A stretch of 46,916 nucleotides of DNA from Chthoniobacteraceae bacterium (GCA_947471505.1 CANIWM010000051.1:1-46916), one strand, 5' to 3'; shown: positions 7,437 to 16,890, counted from the first letter of the stretch. Notes: a model not told the origin generated them from the sequence alone. Translations and numbers: made by a program.

Positions 7437-8930
7437 ATGAAATCAAACATCCGCTGGAAACCCGCGCTCATCCTTCTCGCACTCGCCGCCGTCGGCTACG
7501 GCGTCGGCATCTTCAAAAGCGATTGGAAGTTCGAGCAACTCCGCAGCCACACGCTCATTATCACGACGCTGCTGCTCTACGTGTCGCTGCTCGTGTGGTG
7601 GCTGTTTTTCTCGCGAGCGGCGGGGCGGGTGAAGCTGCTCGGCGTGTCCGTTTTCGTCCTGCCGTTTGCGCTCTTTCGGCTACGTGGGATGTCGGGCGAT
7701 TTCGTCCCGAATTTCGAGTTCCGCTTCGCAAAGCGGGCGGCGACGCTCGTGCCAGCAGGCGCTGCGAGTGGCGGCGTGCGCACGGACTTTCCGCAGCTCC
7801 TCGGGCCGAATCGCGATGCGATGCTCACGGGGATCACACTCGATCCTGACTGGGCAAAGCACCCGCCGCAGCTTGTCTGGAAGCAGCCCATCGGCGCGGC
7901 GTGGTCGGGCTTTTCCATCGTCGGCGAGCGCGCGGTGACAATGGAGCAAGTGGGCGAAAACGAAGCCGTCGTCTGCTGCGACTTGCTCACCGGCAAGCGG
8001 CTGTGGGCCACGGAAAACCCCGGCAAATTTTCCACGACCATCGCGGGCACCGGGCCGCGTGCGACGCCGACGATTGTGGGCGACCGCGTCTTCACGTTTG
8101 GCGGCACGGCGGTGCTGCGCGCGCTGTCGCTGGCGGATGGGAAGGTGATTTGGAGCCGCGATTTGATGGCGGAGTTTTCGCTCAAGCTGCCGGATTGGGG
8201 TTTCGCGTCATCGCCGCTCGTCCACGAGGGGAACGTCATTGTGAGCATCGGCGGCGGCGCGGGCAAATCGCTCGTCGCCTACCGTGCGACAGACGGCCAA
8301 CCCGCGTGGAGCGCCGGGGATCGAGGAGTGGATTACAGCTCCCCATTTCTCATCGCGACGCCGCAGCCGCAGATCGTGGTCTTTAATAAGAAGGGCATCA
8401 CCAGCCACGACCCGAAGAGCGGCGCAGTGCTGTGGGACCGGGAGTGGGGGACGGGATTCCCAAACGTCTCGCGGCCCATCGTCGTTAGCGCGGGCAGGGT
8501 GTTTTTCTCCAGCGGCTACGGCATCGGCAGCGCGCTCCTCGATGTCTCCGGTAATCCAATCTCCGAGGTGTGGAAGACGCCGCGCTTTCAGGCGAAGTTC
8601 TCGAATCCCGTCCTGCGCGACGGCCACATCTACGGCGTGAGCGACGGCATTTTCGCCTGCCTCGACGTGACGGACGGCAAGGTGAAATGGAAAGGCGGGC
8701 GCTTCGGTCACGGCCAAGGGCTACTGCTCGGCGAGCACTATTTGCAGATGACCGAGAGCGGCGAACTCGTCCTCCTCCGCCCGACGCCCGACGCCGAAAA
8801 CGAGCTAGGTCGCGTGCAAGTCTTCGACGCAAAAACGTGGAACACCATCGCCCTTAGCGGCGACCTCCTCCTCGTCCGCAACGACCAAGAAGCCGCGTGC
8901 TTGCGGCTGGCGCTGAAGCCGGGTAATTGA
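7437..8930 (+). CDS. PQQ-like beta-propeller protein with N-terminal membrane helices
   Basis: A 497-residue protein. Three hydrophobic segments at about residues 7-25, 38-58 and 66-83 anchor it in the inner membrane. Residues 115-490 carry repeated blades of the PQQ/pyrrolo-quinoline type (LLTGKRLWATENPGKF, LADGKVIWSRDL, KSGAVLWDREWG, VTDGKVKWKGGRFG). Such propellers in Verrucomicrobiota and Planctomycetota often annotate as outer-membrane-assembly-like or alcohol-dehydrogenase-like proteins. None of the metal and PQQ ligands of true dehydrogenases is evident, so a scaffold or binding role is more likely. The start at 7437 gives a normal anchor (MKSNIRWKPALILL); no Shine-Dalgarno precedes it. 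It lies 9 bp before purC and may be co-transcribed. Confidence 0.8.
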   Translation: MKSNIRWKPALILLALAAVGYGVGIFKSDWKFEQLRSHTLIITTLLLYVSLLVWWLFFSRAAGRVKLLGVSVFVLPFALFRLRGMSGDFVPNFEFRFAKRAATLVPAGAASGGVRTDFPQLLGPNRDAMLTGITLDPDWAKHPPQLVWKQPIGAAWSGFSIVGERAVTMEQVGENEAVVCCDLLTGKRLWATENPGKFSTTIAGTGPRATPTIVGDRVFTFGGTAVLRALSLADGKVIWSRDLMAEFSLKLPDWGFASSPLVHEGNVIVSIGGGAGKSLVAYRATDGQPAWSAGDRGVDYSSPFLIATPQPQIVVFNKKGITSHDPKSGAVLWDREWGTGFPNVSRPIVVSAGRVFFSSGYGIGSALLDVSGNPISEVWKTPRFQAKFSNPVLRDGHIYGVSDGIFACLDVTDGKVKWKGGRFGHGQGLLLGEHYLQMTESGELVLLRPTPDAENELGRVQVFDAKTWNTIALSGDLLLVRNDQEAACLRLALKPGN

Positions 8931-8939
8931 GCAAATCAC

Positions 8940-9824
8940 ATGGACCTACTCACACTCGACCTTCCCGGCGTGCGCAAACTCGCCAGCGGAAAAGTCCGCG
9001 AAATCTTCGACCTCGGCGAGCACCTGCTTTTCGTCGCCAGCGACCGCATCTCGGCGTTTGACTGCATCTTGCCCAACGCCATCCCGCACAAAGGTGAAGT
9101 GCTCACGCAGCTCTCGGACTTTTGGTTTCGCAAAATGACCTTCGTGGAAAACCACATCGTCGCCGTGGACTTCGCGGAGTTTCCCGCCGTGCTGCGGCCC
9201 TTCGAGCGCGAGCTGCGGGGGCGCTCGATGATTGTCAAAAAGGCGCGTCCATTGCCCATCGAGTGCATCGCTCGCGGCTACCTCATCGGCTCTGGCTGGA
9301 AGGACTACTGTGCGACGGGCGGCGTCTGCGGCATCCCGCTGCCCGCCGGGCTCCAGCAGGCGCAGCAGCTCCCCGAGACGATCTTCACACCTGCCAGCAA
9401 AGCGACCACCGGGCACGACGAAAACATCCCGTGGGAAACCGCAGTGCAGCTCTGCGGCGAGGATGTCGCCCGGCAAGCGCGCGACCTCACCCTCCGCATC
9501 TACGAAGCGGGCCGTGCCCACGCTGCCGAGCACGGCATCATCCTCGCGGATACGAAGTTCGAGTTTGGCCTGCTCGATGGGCGCGTCATTTTAATAGACG
9601 AAGTCCTCACGCCGGACAGTTCGCGATACTGGCCCGCCGCCGACTACCGCGTGGGCATCAGCCCGCCGAGCTTCGACAAGCAATTCGTCCGCGACTACCT
9701 CGAAACTTTGACGTGGGATAAAACGCCGCCCGCCCCGCCGCTGCCCGCTGAGGTGGTGCAAAAAACGAGCGAGAAATACATTGAAGCATTCCAGCGGCTT
9801 ACGGGTGGGAATCTGTGCTCGTAG
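8940..9824 (+). CDS. purC: Phosphoribosylaminoimidazole-succinocarboxamide synthase
   Basis: A 294-residue SAICAR synthetase, the purine-biosynthesis step that joins aspartate to CAIR using ATP. It shows the nucleotide-binding start ([12 protein letters not shown], then [10 protein letters not shown]), signature 1 as [18 protein letters not shown], and signature 2 as [10 protein letters not shown] followed by [12 protein letters not shown]. The length fits the longer form of the enzyme (about 290-300 residues) and not the 237-residue form of E. coli. It acts in the cytoplasm. No other purine gene is next to it; it follows the propeller gene by 9 bp. Confidence 0.95.
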   Translation: MDLLTLDLPGVRKLASGKVREIFDLGEHLLFVASDRISAFDCILPNAIPHKGEVLTQLSDFWFRKMTFVENHIVAVDFAEFPAVLRPFERELRGRSMIVKKARPLPIECIARGYLIGSGWKDYCATGGVCGIPLPAGLQQAQQLPETIFTPASKATTGHDENIPWETAVQLCGEDVARQARDLTLRIYEAGRAHAAEHGIILADTKFEFGLLDGRVILIDEVLTPDSSRYWPAADYRVGISPPSFDKQFVRDYLETLTWDKTPPAPPLPAEVVQKTSEKYIEAFQRLTGGNLCS

Positions 9825-9853
9825 TGGGAACGCTTTCCGCTACAACGACTGTA

Positions 9854-10123
9854 ATGCCACGACAGATTAAACTTAACGGACGCGAGCAAACGATGGTGCG
9901 AAGCATTGGATTTGGCCAAGGCATCACCGGTGCCGAAATCCTGGACCGTATGCCCATGTCCTCCGAAGACCTCGTGGATGTGCTGAACAGTCTGATTGCT
10001 GCGGGCCTCATCGAAACAGGAAGCATGAAGGATTCCGTCACATCCGCGAACTTCGCCGCCGAAAATTACGAGATCAATCCCTCATACTCCACCGACCTCC
10101 GGGATGTGCTAAAGCGCCGTTAG
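9854..10123 (+). CDS. Small winged-helix-like protein
   Basis: An 89-residue basic N-terminus, MPRQIKLNGREQTMVRSIGF, is followed by a helix-turn-helix-like block (GITGAEILDRMPMSSEDLVDVLNSLIAAGLIET) typical of small winged-helix folds. The tail (YEINPSYSTDLRDVLKRR) reads as wing plus C-terminal helix. A 13-residue upstream extension from 9815 would overlap purC by 10 bp; the start at 9854 gives the cleaner fold. The function is unknown and a DNA-binding role is only suggested. Its TAG (10121-10123) shares bases with the TAA of the convergent mutase gene. Confidence 0.6.
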   Translation: MPRQIKLNGREQTMVRSIGFGQGITGAEILDRMPMSSEDLVDVLNSLIAAGLIETGSMKDSVTSANFAAENYEINPSYSTDLRDVLKRR

Positions 10124-12072
10124 CCTTTCAGCCGCGTTGCGACGTCGGCTTGAATCCACGTCCACAGACCGCCGAGACCTTTCGATGCGGCGGCTTTCAC
10201 TTTCGCGAGCTGCGCGGGCGATGAGACGTTCGCTTTCGTGAAGAGGTAGAACTTGATCTTCGGCTCCGTGCCCGATGGGCGCACGGCGACGCGGCGACCG
10301 TCGGCGAGATCGAAAATGACCATCTTTTCGTTCGGCAGCGACTGCCCTTCGCAGTCCTTGTAAGTGTTCTTCGTGTAGTCGCGCACTTCCACGACTTTTG
10401 CGCCGTCCATCGCCTTCGGCGGCTCGCTGGAGAAGCTGGCGGCGAGCTTCTTGATGATGGCCTCACCCGATGCGCCGCGATACTCGATGGTCTTGTTCTC
10501 CTCCAAATAGTAGCCGTAGTTCGCATACACTTCGTCGAGCAGTTGGTCCACGGTGAGCGCGCGCGATTTCGCGTAGGCGCACACTTCGGCGAAGAGGACG
10601 ACGGCGGCGTTTGCGTCTTTGTCGCGCACGAAATCATGCGCGCTGTAGCCGTAGCTCTCCTCACCGCCCGCGACGTAATAGACGCTGTGTTTCAGCCGCA
10701 GGGCACGAGTTTTCTCCTCGGAGAGTGTGCGGTAATTGGCGCGCTCTTTCGCGGGGATGGCGTTCTCGTATTGGCCGAGTTTCTCGCCGATGTATTTGAA
10801 GCCCGTAAGCGTCTCCACGCAGCGCAGGCCGTGTTTCGCGGCGATGGCGCGTTGCAGGTCGGTGGTGACGAGCGTCTTGATGATGGCGCAGCGGCCTGCG
10901 TTTTCCGGCGTGATGACGCCGAGCGCCGTCAGCTTCTCCACCCGATACGCGGCGATGAGCGAACCGATCTGGTTGCCCGTGAGGAGCTGCATTTTGCCGT
11001 CGCGATTGCGGATGGCGACGCCCATACGGTCCGAGTCTGGGTCGGTGGCGACGACGACATCGGCGGCTTCTTTCTCCGCGAGTGCGATGGCCATTGAAAG
11101 GGCTTCGGCGTTCTCAGGGTTTGGCGATTTTACGGTGGGGAATTGGCCGTCAAATTTGTCCTGCTCGGCGACGACGGCGAAGCGGAAGCCGAGGCGCTTG
11201 AGCATGGGCTTGATGATGACACCGCCCGTCCCGTGGATGGGGCTGAGGACGACCTTGAGGCGGCTGGCAGCCTTCACCATCGGGCGGTCGAGGAGGAGCG
11301 TTTCGAGGCGGTCCATGTAGGCGTTATCTTCCTTCGCGCCGAGGACGATGCGCTTGCCTTGCTTCGCCTTCGGGAGCGGCGTGTAAGTGTCGCTCGTCAC
11401 CGCATTTACTAGCCCGATGATGGCGCTGGCGTGCGGCTCGACGATCTGCGCGCCGTCGGAGAAATAGACCTTGAATCCGTTATCATGCGGCGGGTTGTGC
11501 GACGCCGTGACGACGGCTCCGGCGGTCGCATTCAGCAGCCGCACGGTGAAAGAAAGTTGCGGCGTCGAGCGCGGCCCAGCGAAGACGTAAGCATCGCAGC
11601 CGAGGTCCGTAGCGACCTTCGCAGCCAGCTCGGCGAACTCTTTAGAAAAATGCCGCGTATCATGCGCCAGCGCGATGCTCGGGCGGCCTTTTGCCTTCGC
11701 CTTTTTGTGCGCCTTCCACATGTAAGCGACGAGCCCTTGCGTGGCGCGGCTGATGTTAAAATAGTTCATCGCATTCGTCCCCGCGCACGGTGCATCGGGG
11801 CGAGGGCCTGTGCTTTTTCCGCGCTCGGAAGGTGTCACCACTTCGCCGATGCTCCGTCCGCGAAGTCCGCCCGTGCCGAAGGCGAGTGTGCGGTAAAAGC
11901 GGTTCACGATCTCCGTATATTGCCCGGCGTCTTGGAGCTCGGAGATGGCCTGCAACGAAGCAGCAGAGCCGTTCGCCGCAGCCTGATTGATGTTCGCGAT
12001 AGTCTTGGCGAGCACGTCGGCCACGGAAGCTGCGGATTTCGAGAGCGAGTCGTTTGGAGTCTTTTTGGTCAT
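10120..12072 (-). CDS. Phosphohexomutase (phosphoglucomutase/phosphomannomutase family)
   Basis: A 650-residue alpha-D-phosphohexomutase that interconverts 1- and 6-phosphorylated hexoses through a phosphoserine. TASHNP (189-194) holds the active Ser191, DPDSDR (344-349) binds magnesium, GGEES (469-473) recognises the sugar and RPSGTEP (598-604) binds phosphate. The start at 12072 is chosen because residues upstream of MTKKTPND do not look like the family. The insert GKSTGPRPDAPCAGTNAMNY near residue 86 and the overall length are typical of the long glucomutase/phosphopentomutase subgroup. It is divergent from lepB and ends tail-to-tail with the small winged-helix gene. The exact sugar (glucose, mannose or ribose) is not decided by the sequence alone. 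Confidence 0.92.
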   Translation of the reverse strand: MTKKTPNDSLSKSAASVADVLAKTIANINQAAANGSAASLQAISELQDAGQYTEIVNRFYRTLAFGTGGLRGRSIGEVVTPSERGKSTGPRPDAPCAGTNAMNYFNISRATQGLVAYMWKAHKKAKAKGRPSIALAHDTRHFSKEFAELAAKVATDLGCDAYVFAGPRSTPQLSFTVRLLNATAGAVVTASHNPPHDNGFKVYFSDGAQIVEPHASAIIGLVNAVTSDTYTPLPKAKQGKRIVLGAKEDNAYMDRLETLLLDRPMVKAASRLKVVLSPIHGTGGVIIKPMLKRLGFRFAVVAEQDKFDGQFPTVKSPNPENAEALSMAIALAEKEAADVVVATDPDSDRMGVAIRNRDGKMQLLTGNQIGSLIAAYRVEKLTALGVITPENAGRCAIIKTLVTTDLQRAIAAKHGLRCVETLTGFKYIGEKLGQYENAIPAKERANYRTLSEEKTRALRLKHSVYYVAGGEESYGYSAHDFVRDKDANAAVVLFAEVCAYAKSRALTVDQLLDEVYANYGYYLEENKTIEYRGASGEAIIKKLAASFSSEPPKAMDGAKVVEVRDYTKNTYKDCEGQSLPNEKMVIFDLADGRRVAVRPSGTEPKIKFYLFTKANVSSPAQLAKVKAAASKGLGGLWTWIQADVATRLKG

Positions 12073-12230
12073 GCGCGAGAGAAAATGCATATCCGCGCAA
12101 ATCCAGCAACGCGCGAATGCCTCCGAGCCGTCATTTTTATCCAGACGTGGGAGAGGGCTCGGGCTCATGGAGAAAGTGGTATCGACAAACCATTGCCACG
12201 CGGGGCGGCACCGTCTAACTCACCCGCTGC

Positions 12231-13391
12231 ATGTGGATTTTCACTCCAAAGTACATCAAACAGGGACAGCTCTACGTTAAAGCTGCCGAGAAGAAACTCG
12301 CCTACAATCGCGACGTGTGGTCCGCGGAGGCTTGCGCGCAAATGGAGGGACATGTGGCGTCGCTCAAGAAGGCGCTGGCGAGCAAGAGCAAAGAGGGTGT
12401 GGCGGAAGGGGAGAAGGCGATCGAAGAGTTTTGCAAGGTGCATTGCCCGGTGGGGGAGAATGCCTGGATTTCGGAGAATGTGGAGGTCGTCCTAGTCGCG
12501 ATCATCGTGGCGCTGGGCATCCGCACGTTTGTCGTGCAGCCGTTCACCATCCCTACGTCGTCCATGTCGCCGACGCTGAAGGGGATCACCGGGACAGAAA
12601 CAAAAGAGTCGCCGCCGAATTATGCGACTCAGGTGCTCCAGTTTGCGACGCATGGGAGGACGTTGCATGAGGTCGTGGCGAAGGATGATGAGACGATTGA
12701 GGCGATTGAGGATTTCCAGCGGCCATTCCCGAGGAATTTCTTCACTTACACGCGCATCAAGACGGACAAAAACGAGTATTTCGTGAACGAGAATGTGAAG
12801 ACGGTGGCGGAGGATTTCCACCTGATGCGGGGCGCGCGCTACGCGAAGGGCGAGCCGATCGTGCGGGGCTATACGGACACGGGCGACCACGTTTTCGTGA
12901 ACAAGTTCATCTACCATTTCCGCAAGCCATCGCGCGGAGAGGTGATCGTCTTTCTCACGCAGAACCTTGAGTTTCTTGGAAATCCGGGGCCGCCGCCGCG
13001 CAAGCCGTCGCAGTTTTACATCAAGCGCCTCGCGGGTATCCCCGGCGATGAGCTGGCCATCGTGTCGCCACAGCTTTTTGTGAATGGACGCCCCGGCGAG
13101 GAGCGCGGCTTCCAGCGTGTCGCGGAAGGCACGAGGACCAATCCCGCAGGGAACGGTTATATGGGGTACGGCCATGACCGTGAGCGGACTACCCCGGTTT
13201 ACCTTACCGATCCCTCGAAGAAATTTACCGTGCCGGAGAAGTCCTACTTCCCGCTTGGCGACAACAGCTACCACAGCCAGGACGGGCGTTACTTTGGCCC
13301 CGTGCCGCAGGACAATATGTGCGGCTCGGGCTTCCTCGTTTATTGGCCGTTTATGCGGGATAAAGGCACGCACTTCGGGCTCATCCGGTGA
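12231..13391 (+). CDS. lepB: Signal peptidase I
   Basis: A 386-residue membrane serine protease that removes signal peptides from exported proteins, of which this window encodes many. A transmembrane helix spans about 84-103 (VEVVLVAIIVALGIRTFVV). Box B, IPTSSMSPTL (107-116), holds the nucleophile Ser111; YIKRLAGIPGDE (263-274) holds the general base Lys265; GDNSYHSQDGRYFGPV (343-358) is box E. The first 80 residues form an extra soluble, partly helical N-terminal region. About 100 residues between the Ser box and the next conserved box (roughly 120-220) make this longer than the usual 250-330-residue enzyme. The next gene overlaps its stop by GTGA, so they are coupled. Confidence 0.93.
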   Translation: MWIFTPKYIKQGQLYVKAAEKKLAYNRDVWSAEACAQMEGHVASLKKALASKSKEGVAEGEKAIEEFCKVHCPVGENAWISENVEVVLVAIIVALGIRTFVVQPFTIPTSSMSPTLKGITGTETKESPPNYATQVLQFATHGRTLHEVVAKDDETIEAIEDFQRPFPRNFFTYTRIKTDKNEYFVNENVKTVAEDFHLMRGARYAKGEPIVRGYTDTGDHVFVNKFIYHFRKPSRGEVIVFLTQNLEFLGNPGPPPRKPSQFYIKRLAGIPGDELAIVSPQLFVNGRPGEERGFQRVAEGTRTNPAGNGYMGYGHDRERTTPVYLTDPSKKFTVPEKSYFPLGDNSYHSQDGRYFGPVPQDNMCGSGFLVYWPFMRDKGTHFGLIR

Positions 13392-14227
13392 TCCCGGCGT
13401 TTCAAAAAGACGCGGCGCTTTTGGCGGACATTGCGCGCCCGACCGTCGGGGATGAACTGCGGGTGTGGTGGCTGGGGCAGAGTGGATTTTTGGTCCGGCA
13501 TGGGGGCTCGCTGCTGCTGCTCGATCCGTATCTCTCGGATTCGCTGACGCGCAAATATGCGGCGACGGATAAGCCGCACACGCGCATGACGGAGCGGGTG
13601 ATCGCGCCGGGGGCGTTGCGCGACATCGCGGTGGTGACTTCGTCGCACAACCACACGGACCATCTCGATGCGGAGACGCTGCGGCCCATTTTTGCGGGGA
13701 ACCCGGCGGCGCAATTTGTGATCCCGGAGGCGAACCGCGCGTTTGTCGCGGAGCGGTTGGGCTGCGAGCCGGGCTGGACTGTGGGGCTGGACGATGGGCG
13801 GACGGTCGTGGTGAACGGCTGGCAGCTCACGGGCATCGCGGCGGCGCATAATGAGTTCCAGACGGATGAAGCGGGGCGGCACCATTTTCTGGGGATGATC
13901 GTCCAGCGCGGGCCGTGGACGATTTACCATAGCGGCGACACGCTGCGGTATCCCGGCCTCGCGGAGCGCCTCGCGGAGCACGCGGTGGATGTGGCGTTTC
14001 TCCCGATTAACGGGAACCGCCCCGAGCGCCGGGTCGCGGGGAATCTGGACGGGCGGGAGGCCGCGCAGCTTGCCGCCGATATCGGGGCGCGGTGGGCGGT
14101 GCCGCATCACTTCGAGATGTTCGAGTTTAACACCGCAGACCCGCACGGGCTCTTCGTCCCAGCGTGCGAGGCGCTCGGGGTTGCGTGCCGCGTGATGAAG
14201 GGTGGGGAGGGGTGGACGGTGGATTGA
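13388..14227 (+). CDS. Metallo-beta-lactamase-fold hydrolase (UlaG/YtnP-like)
   Basis: A 279-residue MBL-fold protein. WWLGQSGFLVRHGG opens the fold, SSHNHTDHLD places His87, His89, Asp91 and His92 for zinc, and HSGDT and the PHHFEMF tail give the remaining ligands. This subgroup resembles UlaG L-ascorbate-6-phosphate lactonase and N-acyl-phosphatidylethanolamine phospholipase relatives; the substrate is not readable from the sequence. Translation probably begins at GTG 13388, overlapping the lepB stop as GTGA. A later ATG exists only well inside the fold. Confidence 0.85.
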   Translation: MIPAFQKDAALLADIARPTVGDELRVWWLGQSGFLVRHGGSLLLLDPYLSDSLTRKYAATDKPHTRMTERVIAPGALRDIAVVTSSHNHTDHLDAETLRPIFAGNPAAQFVIPEANRAFVAERLGCEPGWTVGLDDGRTVVVNGWQLTGIAAAHNEFQTDEAGRHHFLGMIVQRGPWTIYHSGDTLRYPGLAERLAEHAVDVAFLPINGNRPERRVAGNLDGREAAQLAADIGARWAVPHHFEMFEFNTADPHGLFVPACEALGVACRVMKGGEGWTVD

Positions 14228-14286
14228 GTTCCGAGAAAGAGAAATACTTTCCAAGAAACCGGAACCTCTGCCACTTTATTCCCCGC

Positions 14287-15495
14287 ATGAAAATACTCAC
14301 ACTCCTTTGTAGTCTCGCCATCACCGCCCACGCTGAACTCCGCGTGCCGGCATTCACCGGATATTCGGACCCGGATGCCAACGGCGCGCGCATCTCTTCG
14401 AGTAGCGGCGTGAGCGAGTGGAAGGGGCAGAGCATCTCGTGGTTTGGCGATGTGAAGACGCCGGGTAAACTGACCGCAGCGCTCGTCGCCAAGCCGCCAG
14501 CAGGGGCCACGGCCAAGCTCAAGCTGACCGTCGGCACCGTGTCGCATGAGGCCTCTGTGAAAGGCGGCGATGAGTCGGTGAGCTTCGGCGAGTTTGCCGT
14601 CGCGCAGGCCGGCTACACTCGGTTGCGCGTGGAACTGCTCGACGGCCCTGCGCCGGTGCTGGAGACGCTGGTGCTGGACGGCCCTGCTGCGGCAGACGCG
14701 CACTTTAACACCGAGCCCCGGCGGAACGCAGCCAGCGTCCACCTCGGATACCCGACCACGGCCAAAGACGTCGTCCTTTTCTATAATGAAGCCACCGCCG
14801 TGGAGGAGCCCGTCGCGACGTTCTACATGGCGTGCGGATTTTCGCGCGGATACTTCGGGATGCAGGTGAACTCGGCGAAGGAACGCCGCATCATTTTCTC
14901 CGTGTGGGATGCGGCGAGCGGGCAGTCGGCGAAGGACCGCAGCACCGTCGCCGCCGAGGACCAGACGCAGCTCATCGCCAAGGGCGATGGCGTGGAGGCC
15001 AGCGTCTTTGGAAATGAGGGCACGGGTGGGCATTCGCACCTCGTGTATCCGTGGAAAACCGGCGAGACGCAGCGCTTCATCGTCGCTGTGAAACCGGACG
15101 GCACGCACACGGAATACACCGGCTGGTACTTCCACCCCGGCGACAAGAAGTGGATGATGATCGCCAGCTTCCGTGCGCCGAAAGACGGCAAGTATCTGCG
15201 CGGCTTCCACTCCTTTTCCGAGAACTTCGGCGGGAGCAACGGCCACCTCGTTCGCAAGGCCCGCTACGGCAACGGCTGGGTGCGCGACGCGGCTGGCACT
15301 TGGTCCGAGCTGACGGAGGCTTCGTTCACGCACGACCCCACGGGCAAGACTTCGCGGCTCGACCGCTTCATGGGAGTGGAAGACGGGCGCTTCTTTTTGT
15401 CGCACGGCGGCTTCGTCTCCGGCTTCACGAAATACGGAGAAAAGTTCACGCGCCCCGCAGGTAAGCAGCCGACCGATTTACCGCCGGGGCTGTAG
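14287..15495 (+). CDS. Secreted DUF3472-like protein
   Basis: A 402-residue protein with a clear signal peptide, MKILTLLCSLAITAHA, cleaved before EL. An early beta-rich domain (about 20-135) resembles DUF5077-type carbohydrate-binding modules. The second half has the DUF3472 hallmarks: FYMACGFSRGYFGMQVN, then RIIFSVWDA, then YTGWYFHPGDKKWMMIASFRAP and LRGFHSFSENFGGSNG. DUF3472 proteins are extracellular or periplasmic and often accompany glycan degradation, but no reaction is established. The start at 14287 is fixed by the signal peptide; no Shine-Dalgarno is present. It is convergent with, and 6 bp from, the small membrane-protein gene. Confidence 0.82.
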   Translation: MKILTLLCSLAITAHAELRVPAFTGYSDPDANGARISSSSGVSEWKGQSISWFGDVKTPGKLTAALVAKPPAGATAKLKLTVGTVSHEASVKGGDESVSFGEFAVAQAGYTRLRVELLDGPAPVLETLVLDGPAAADAHFNTEPRRNAASVHLGYPTTAKDVVLFYNEATAVEEPVATFYMACGFSRGYFGMQVNSAKERRIIFSVWDAASGQSAKDRSTVAAEDQTQLIAKGDGVEASVFGNEGTGGHSHLVYPWKTGETQRFIVAVKPDGTHTEYTGWYFHPGDKKWMMIASFRAPKDGKYLRGFHSFSENFGGSNGHLVRKARYGNGWVRDAAGTWSELTEASFTHDPTGKTSRLDRFMGVEDGRFFLSHGGFVSGFTKYGEKFTRPAGKQPTDLPPGL

Positions 15496-15501
15496 GGGCG
15501 T

Positions 15502-15768
15502 TCATTTCTTCGAGCCACCGCGCCGCCCCACGAGGTAGCACGCGAAGTCCCATAGACCGGCGAACCGAAACGATGGGTCCACGTATTTCTCGATGACGTA
15601 GAAGGCGAAGTAGTAAAACCGTGTGGAGCCCCAAATGCAGCAGGCGAGCAGCAATGCCGTGTGCCAGTCCGCGTGGAGGCAGAGGATTTGCGCCGCAGAG
15701 ATAAGGGCGATGAAGAGGAAAAGAATGCCCTTGAGCTTGATGAGGCGCGGCGAGGTTAGGTCTTTCAT
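15502..15768 (-). CDS. Small membrane protein of unknown function
   Basis: An 88-residue protein with two hydrophobic helices, at about residues 14-31 (LFLFIALISAAQILCL) and 37-58 (ALLLACCIWGSTRFYYFAFYVI), and a basic tail (GRRGGSKK). Start 15768 (MKDLTSPRLIKLKG) is chosen over 15804, which adds an unlikely hydrophilic extension. The domain pattern is common among uncharacterised inner-membrane proteins. I do not recognise a family. Confidence 0.65.
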   Translation of the reverse strand: MKDLTSPRLIKLKGILFLFIALISAAQILCLHADWHTALLLACCIWGSTRFYYFAFYVIEKYVDPSFRFAGLWDFACYLVGRRGGSKK

Positions 15769-15904
15769 GGTGTGAGACTTTCCGCCGACACTCGGAAGTT
15801 GCACGGCGGATTTTTGCGCCGAACAGGTTTTTCACACGGAAGGGAGGACCACCAACCGAGCGATATCGTTTCAAAAAAGAATCTCACCGGGTTGGACGAT
15901 TGGG

Positions 15905-16774
15905 GTGCTTCGTGTAACAGCAGGGCACGTGACGACTGTCATCATCAATCCAAGCGCCCATAGCGAGCGGGCACAGCAGAGTCTTGCGACCATCAGGCGG
16001 CTGGCGGTGGGGGCGGATGTGCAGTTCACCACCGGCCCCGGCGATGCGCGGCGGCTCGCGGCGGAGGCGGCCAAAGCGGGCGCTGAAATCGTCGTCGCGT
16101 GTGGCGGGGATGGCACGGTGAGCGAGGTGGCAAACGGCCTCGCGGGTACTGGCGCGGCGCTCGGAGTGATGCCGCTGGGGACGATGAATGTCTTCGCCAA
16201 AGAGCTGGATTTGCCTGCGGACTTGGACGCCGCGTGGCGCATCATCGAAGCGGGCAACATGCGGGAAATTGATCTCCCGACGGCCAATGGCGCGCACTTT
16301 ATCCAGCTCGCGGGCGTGGGATTGGATGCGCAAGTGGTGAAGGAAACGACTTGGGAATCGAAGAAGCGGCTCGGCCCGTTGAGCTACATCCTCAGTGCCG
16401 CACAGATCGCCTCGCGCACGCCGCCACGGCTCCGCGTGGAAACGGGCGAGCAAATGCGCGAGGGGTCGTTCGTGCTCGTCGGCAACGGGCGTTACTACGG
16501 CGCAAAGCTCGTCCTGTTCCCCCACGCAAGGCCGGACGACGGGCGGCTGGATGTCATCATTTTCAAAAACCTCGGCTACCTCGACATCGCGCGCTACATC
16601 GGCGGCGTGCTCATCGGGCATCATACGGATATGGGCGATGTGGAGTATTTTCAAACCTCGGAATTACGGGTGACGTGCGAGAGCCCTGTACCCGTGGAGC
16701 TAGACGGGGAGCTGTTCTGCGATGTGCCGGTGGACTTCCGCATCGGCGCACGGCTGCGGGTCTGCGTGGCGTGA
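15905..16774 (+). CDS. Diacylglycerol/lipid kinase family protein
   Basis: A 289-residue member of the DAGK catalytic family (YegS/DgkB-like). The nucleotide loop ACGGDGTVSEVANGL holds GGDGT at 67-71, followed by GVMPLGTMNVFAKEL (90-98 region), where the usual text is PxGTxNDFA. The second, beta-sandwich domain (about 150-285) closes with PVELDGELFCDVPVDFRI. Such enzymes phosphorylate diacylglycerol, sphingoid or related lipids at the cytoplasmic face of the membrane. Asp is replaced by Val in the usual GTxNDFA, which is seen in some relatives. GTG 15905 is used; GTG 15929 (VTTVIINP) would also start at the fold and cannot be excluded. Confidence 0.85.
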   Translation: MLRVTAGHVTTVIINPSAHSERAQQSLATIRRLAVGADVQFTTGPGDARRLAAEAAKAGAEIVVACGGDGTVSEVANGLAGTGAALGVMPLGTMNVFAKELDLPADLDAAWRIIEAGNMREIDLPTANGAHFIQLAGVGLDAQVVKETTWESKKRLGPLSYILSAAQIASRTPPRLRVETGEQMREGSFVLVGNGRYYGAKLVLFPHARPDDGRLDVIIFKNLGYLDIARYIGGVLIGHHTDMGDVEYFQTSELRVTCESPVPVELDGELFCDVPVDFRIGARLRVCVA

Positions 16775-16890
16775 CGCAGGGTTTTACCAGTCCTTTACAA
16801 AGTATCGCGAAACTCTCCGCGAGTGCCCCGGTTTGACTTTGCGTGCGACGGGCATCCCGCTGGTCGCGAAAACAAACAAACACAAAAAAT

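Noticed and set aside
9815-9853. Start of the small winged-helix protein at 9815
   Set aside because: It overlaps purC by 10 bp and adds a residue string that does not fit the fold; 9854 preferred, though coupling through the overlap cannot be fully excluded.
15781-15815. TCCGCC/GGCGGA hairpin followed by TTTTT
   Set aside because: It looks like a terminator, but no plus-strand gene ends before it. It lies in the divergent gap between the small membrane-protein gene and the lipid-kinase gene; six base pairs with an 18-nt loop is weak.
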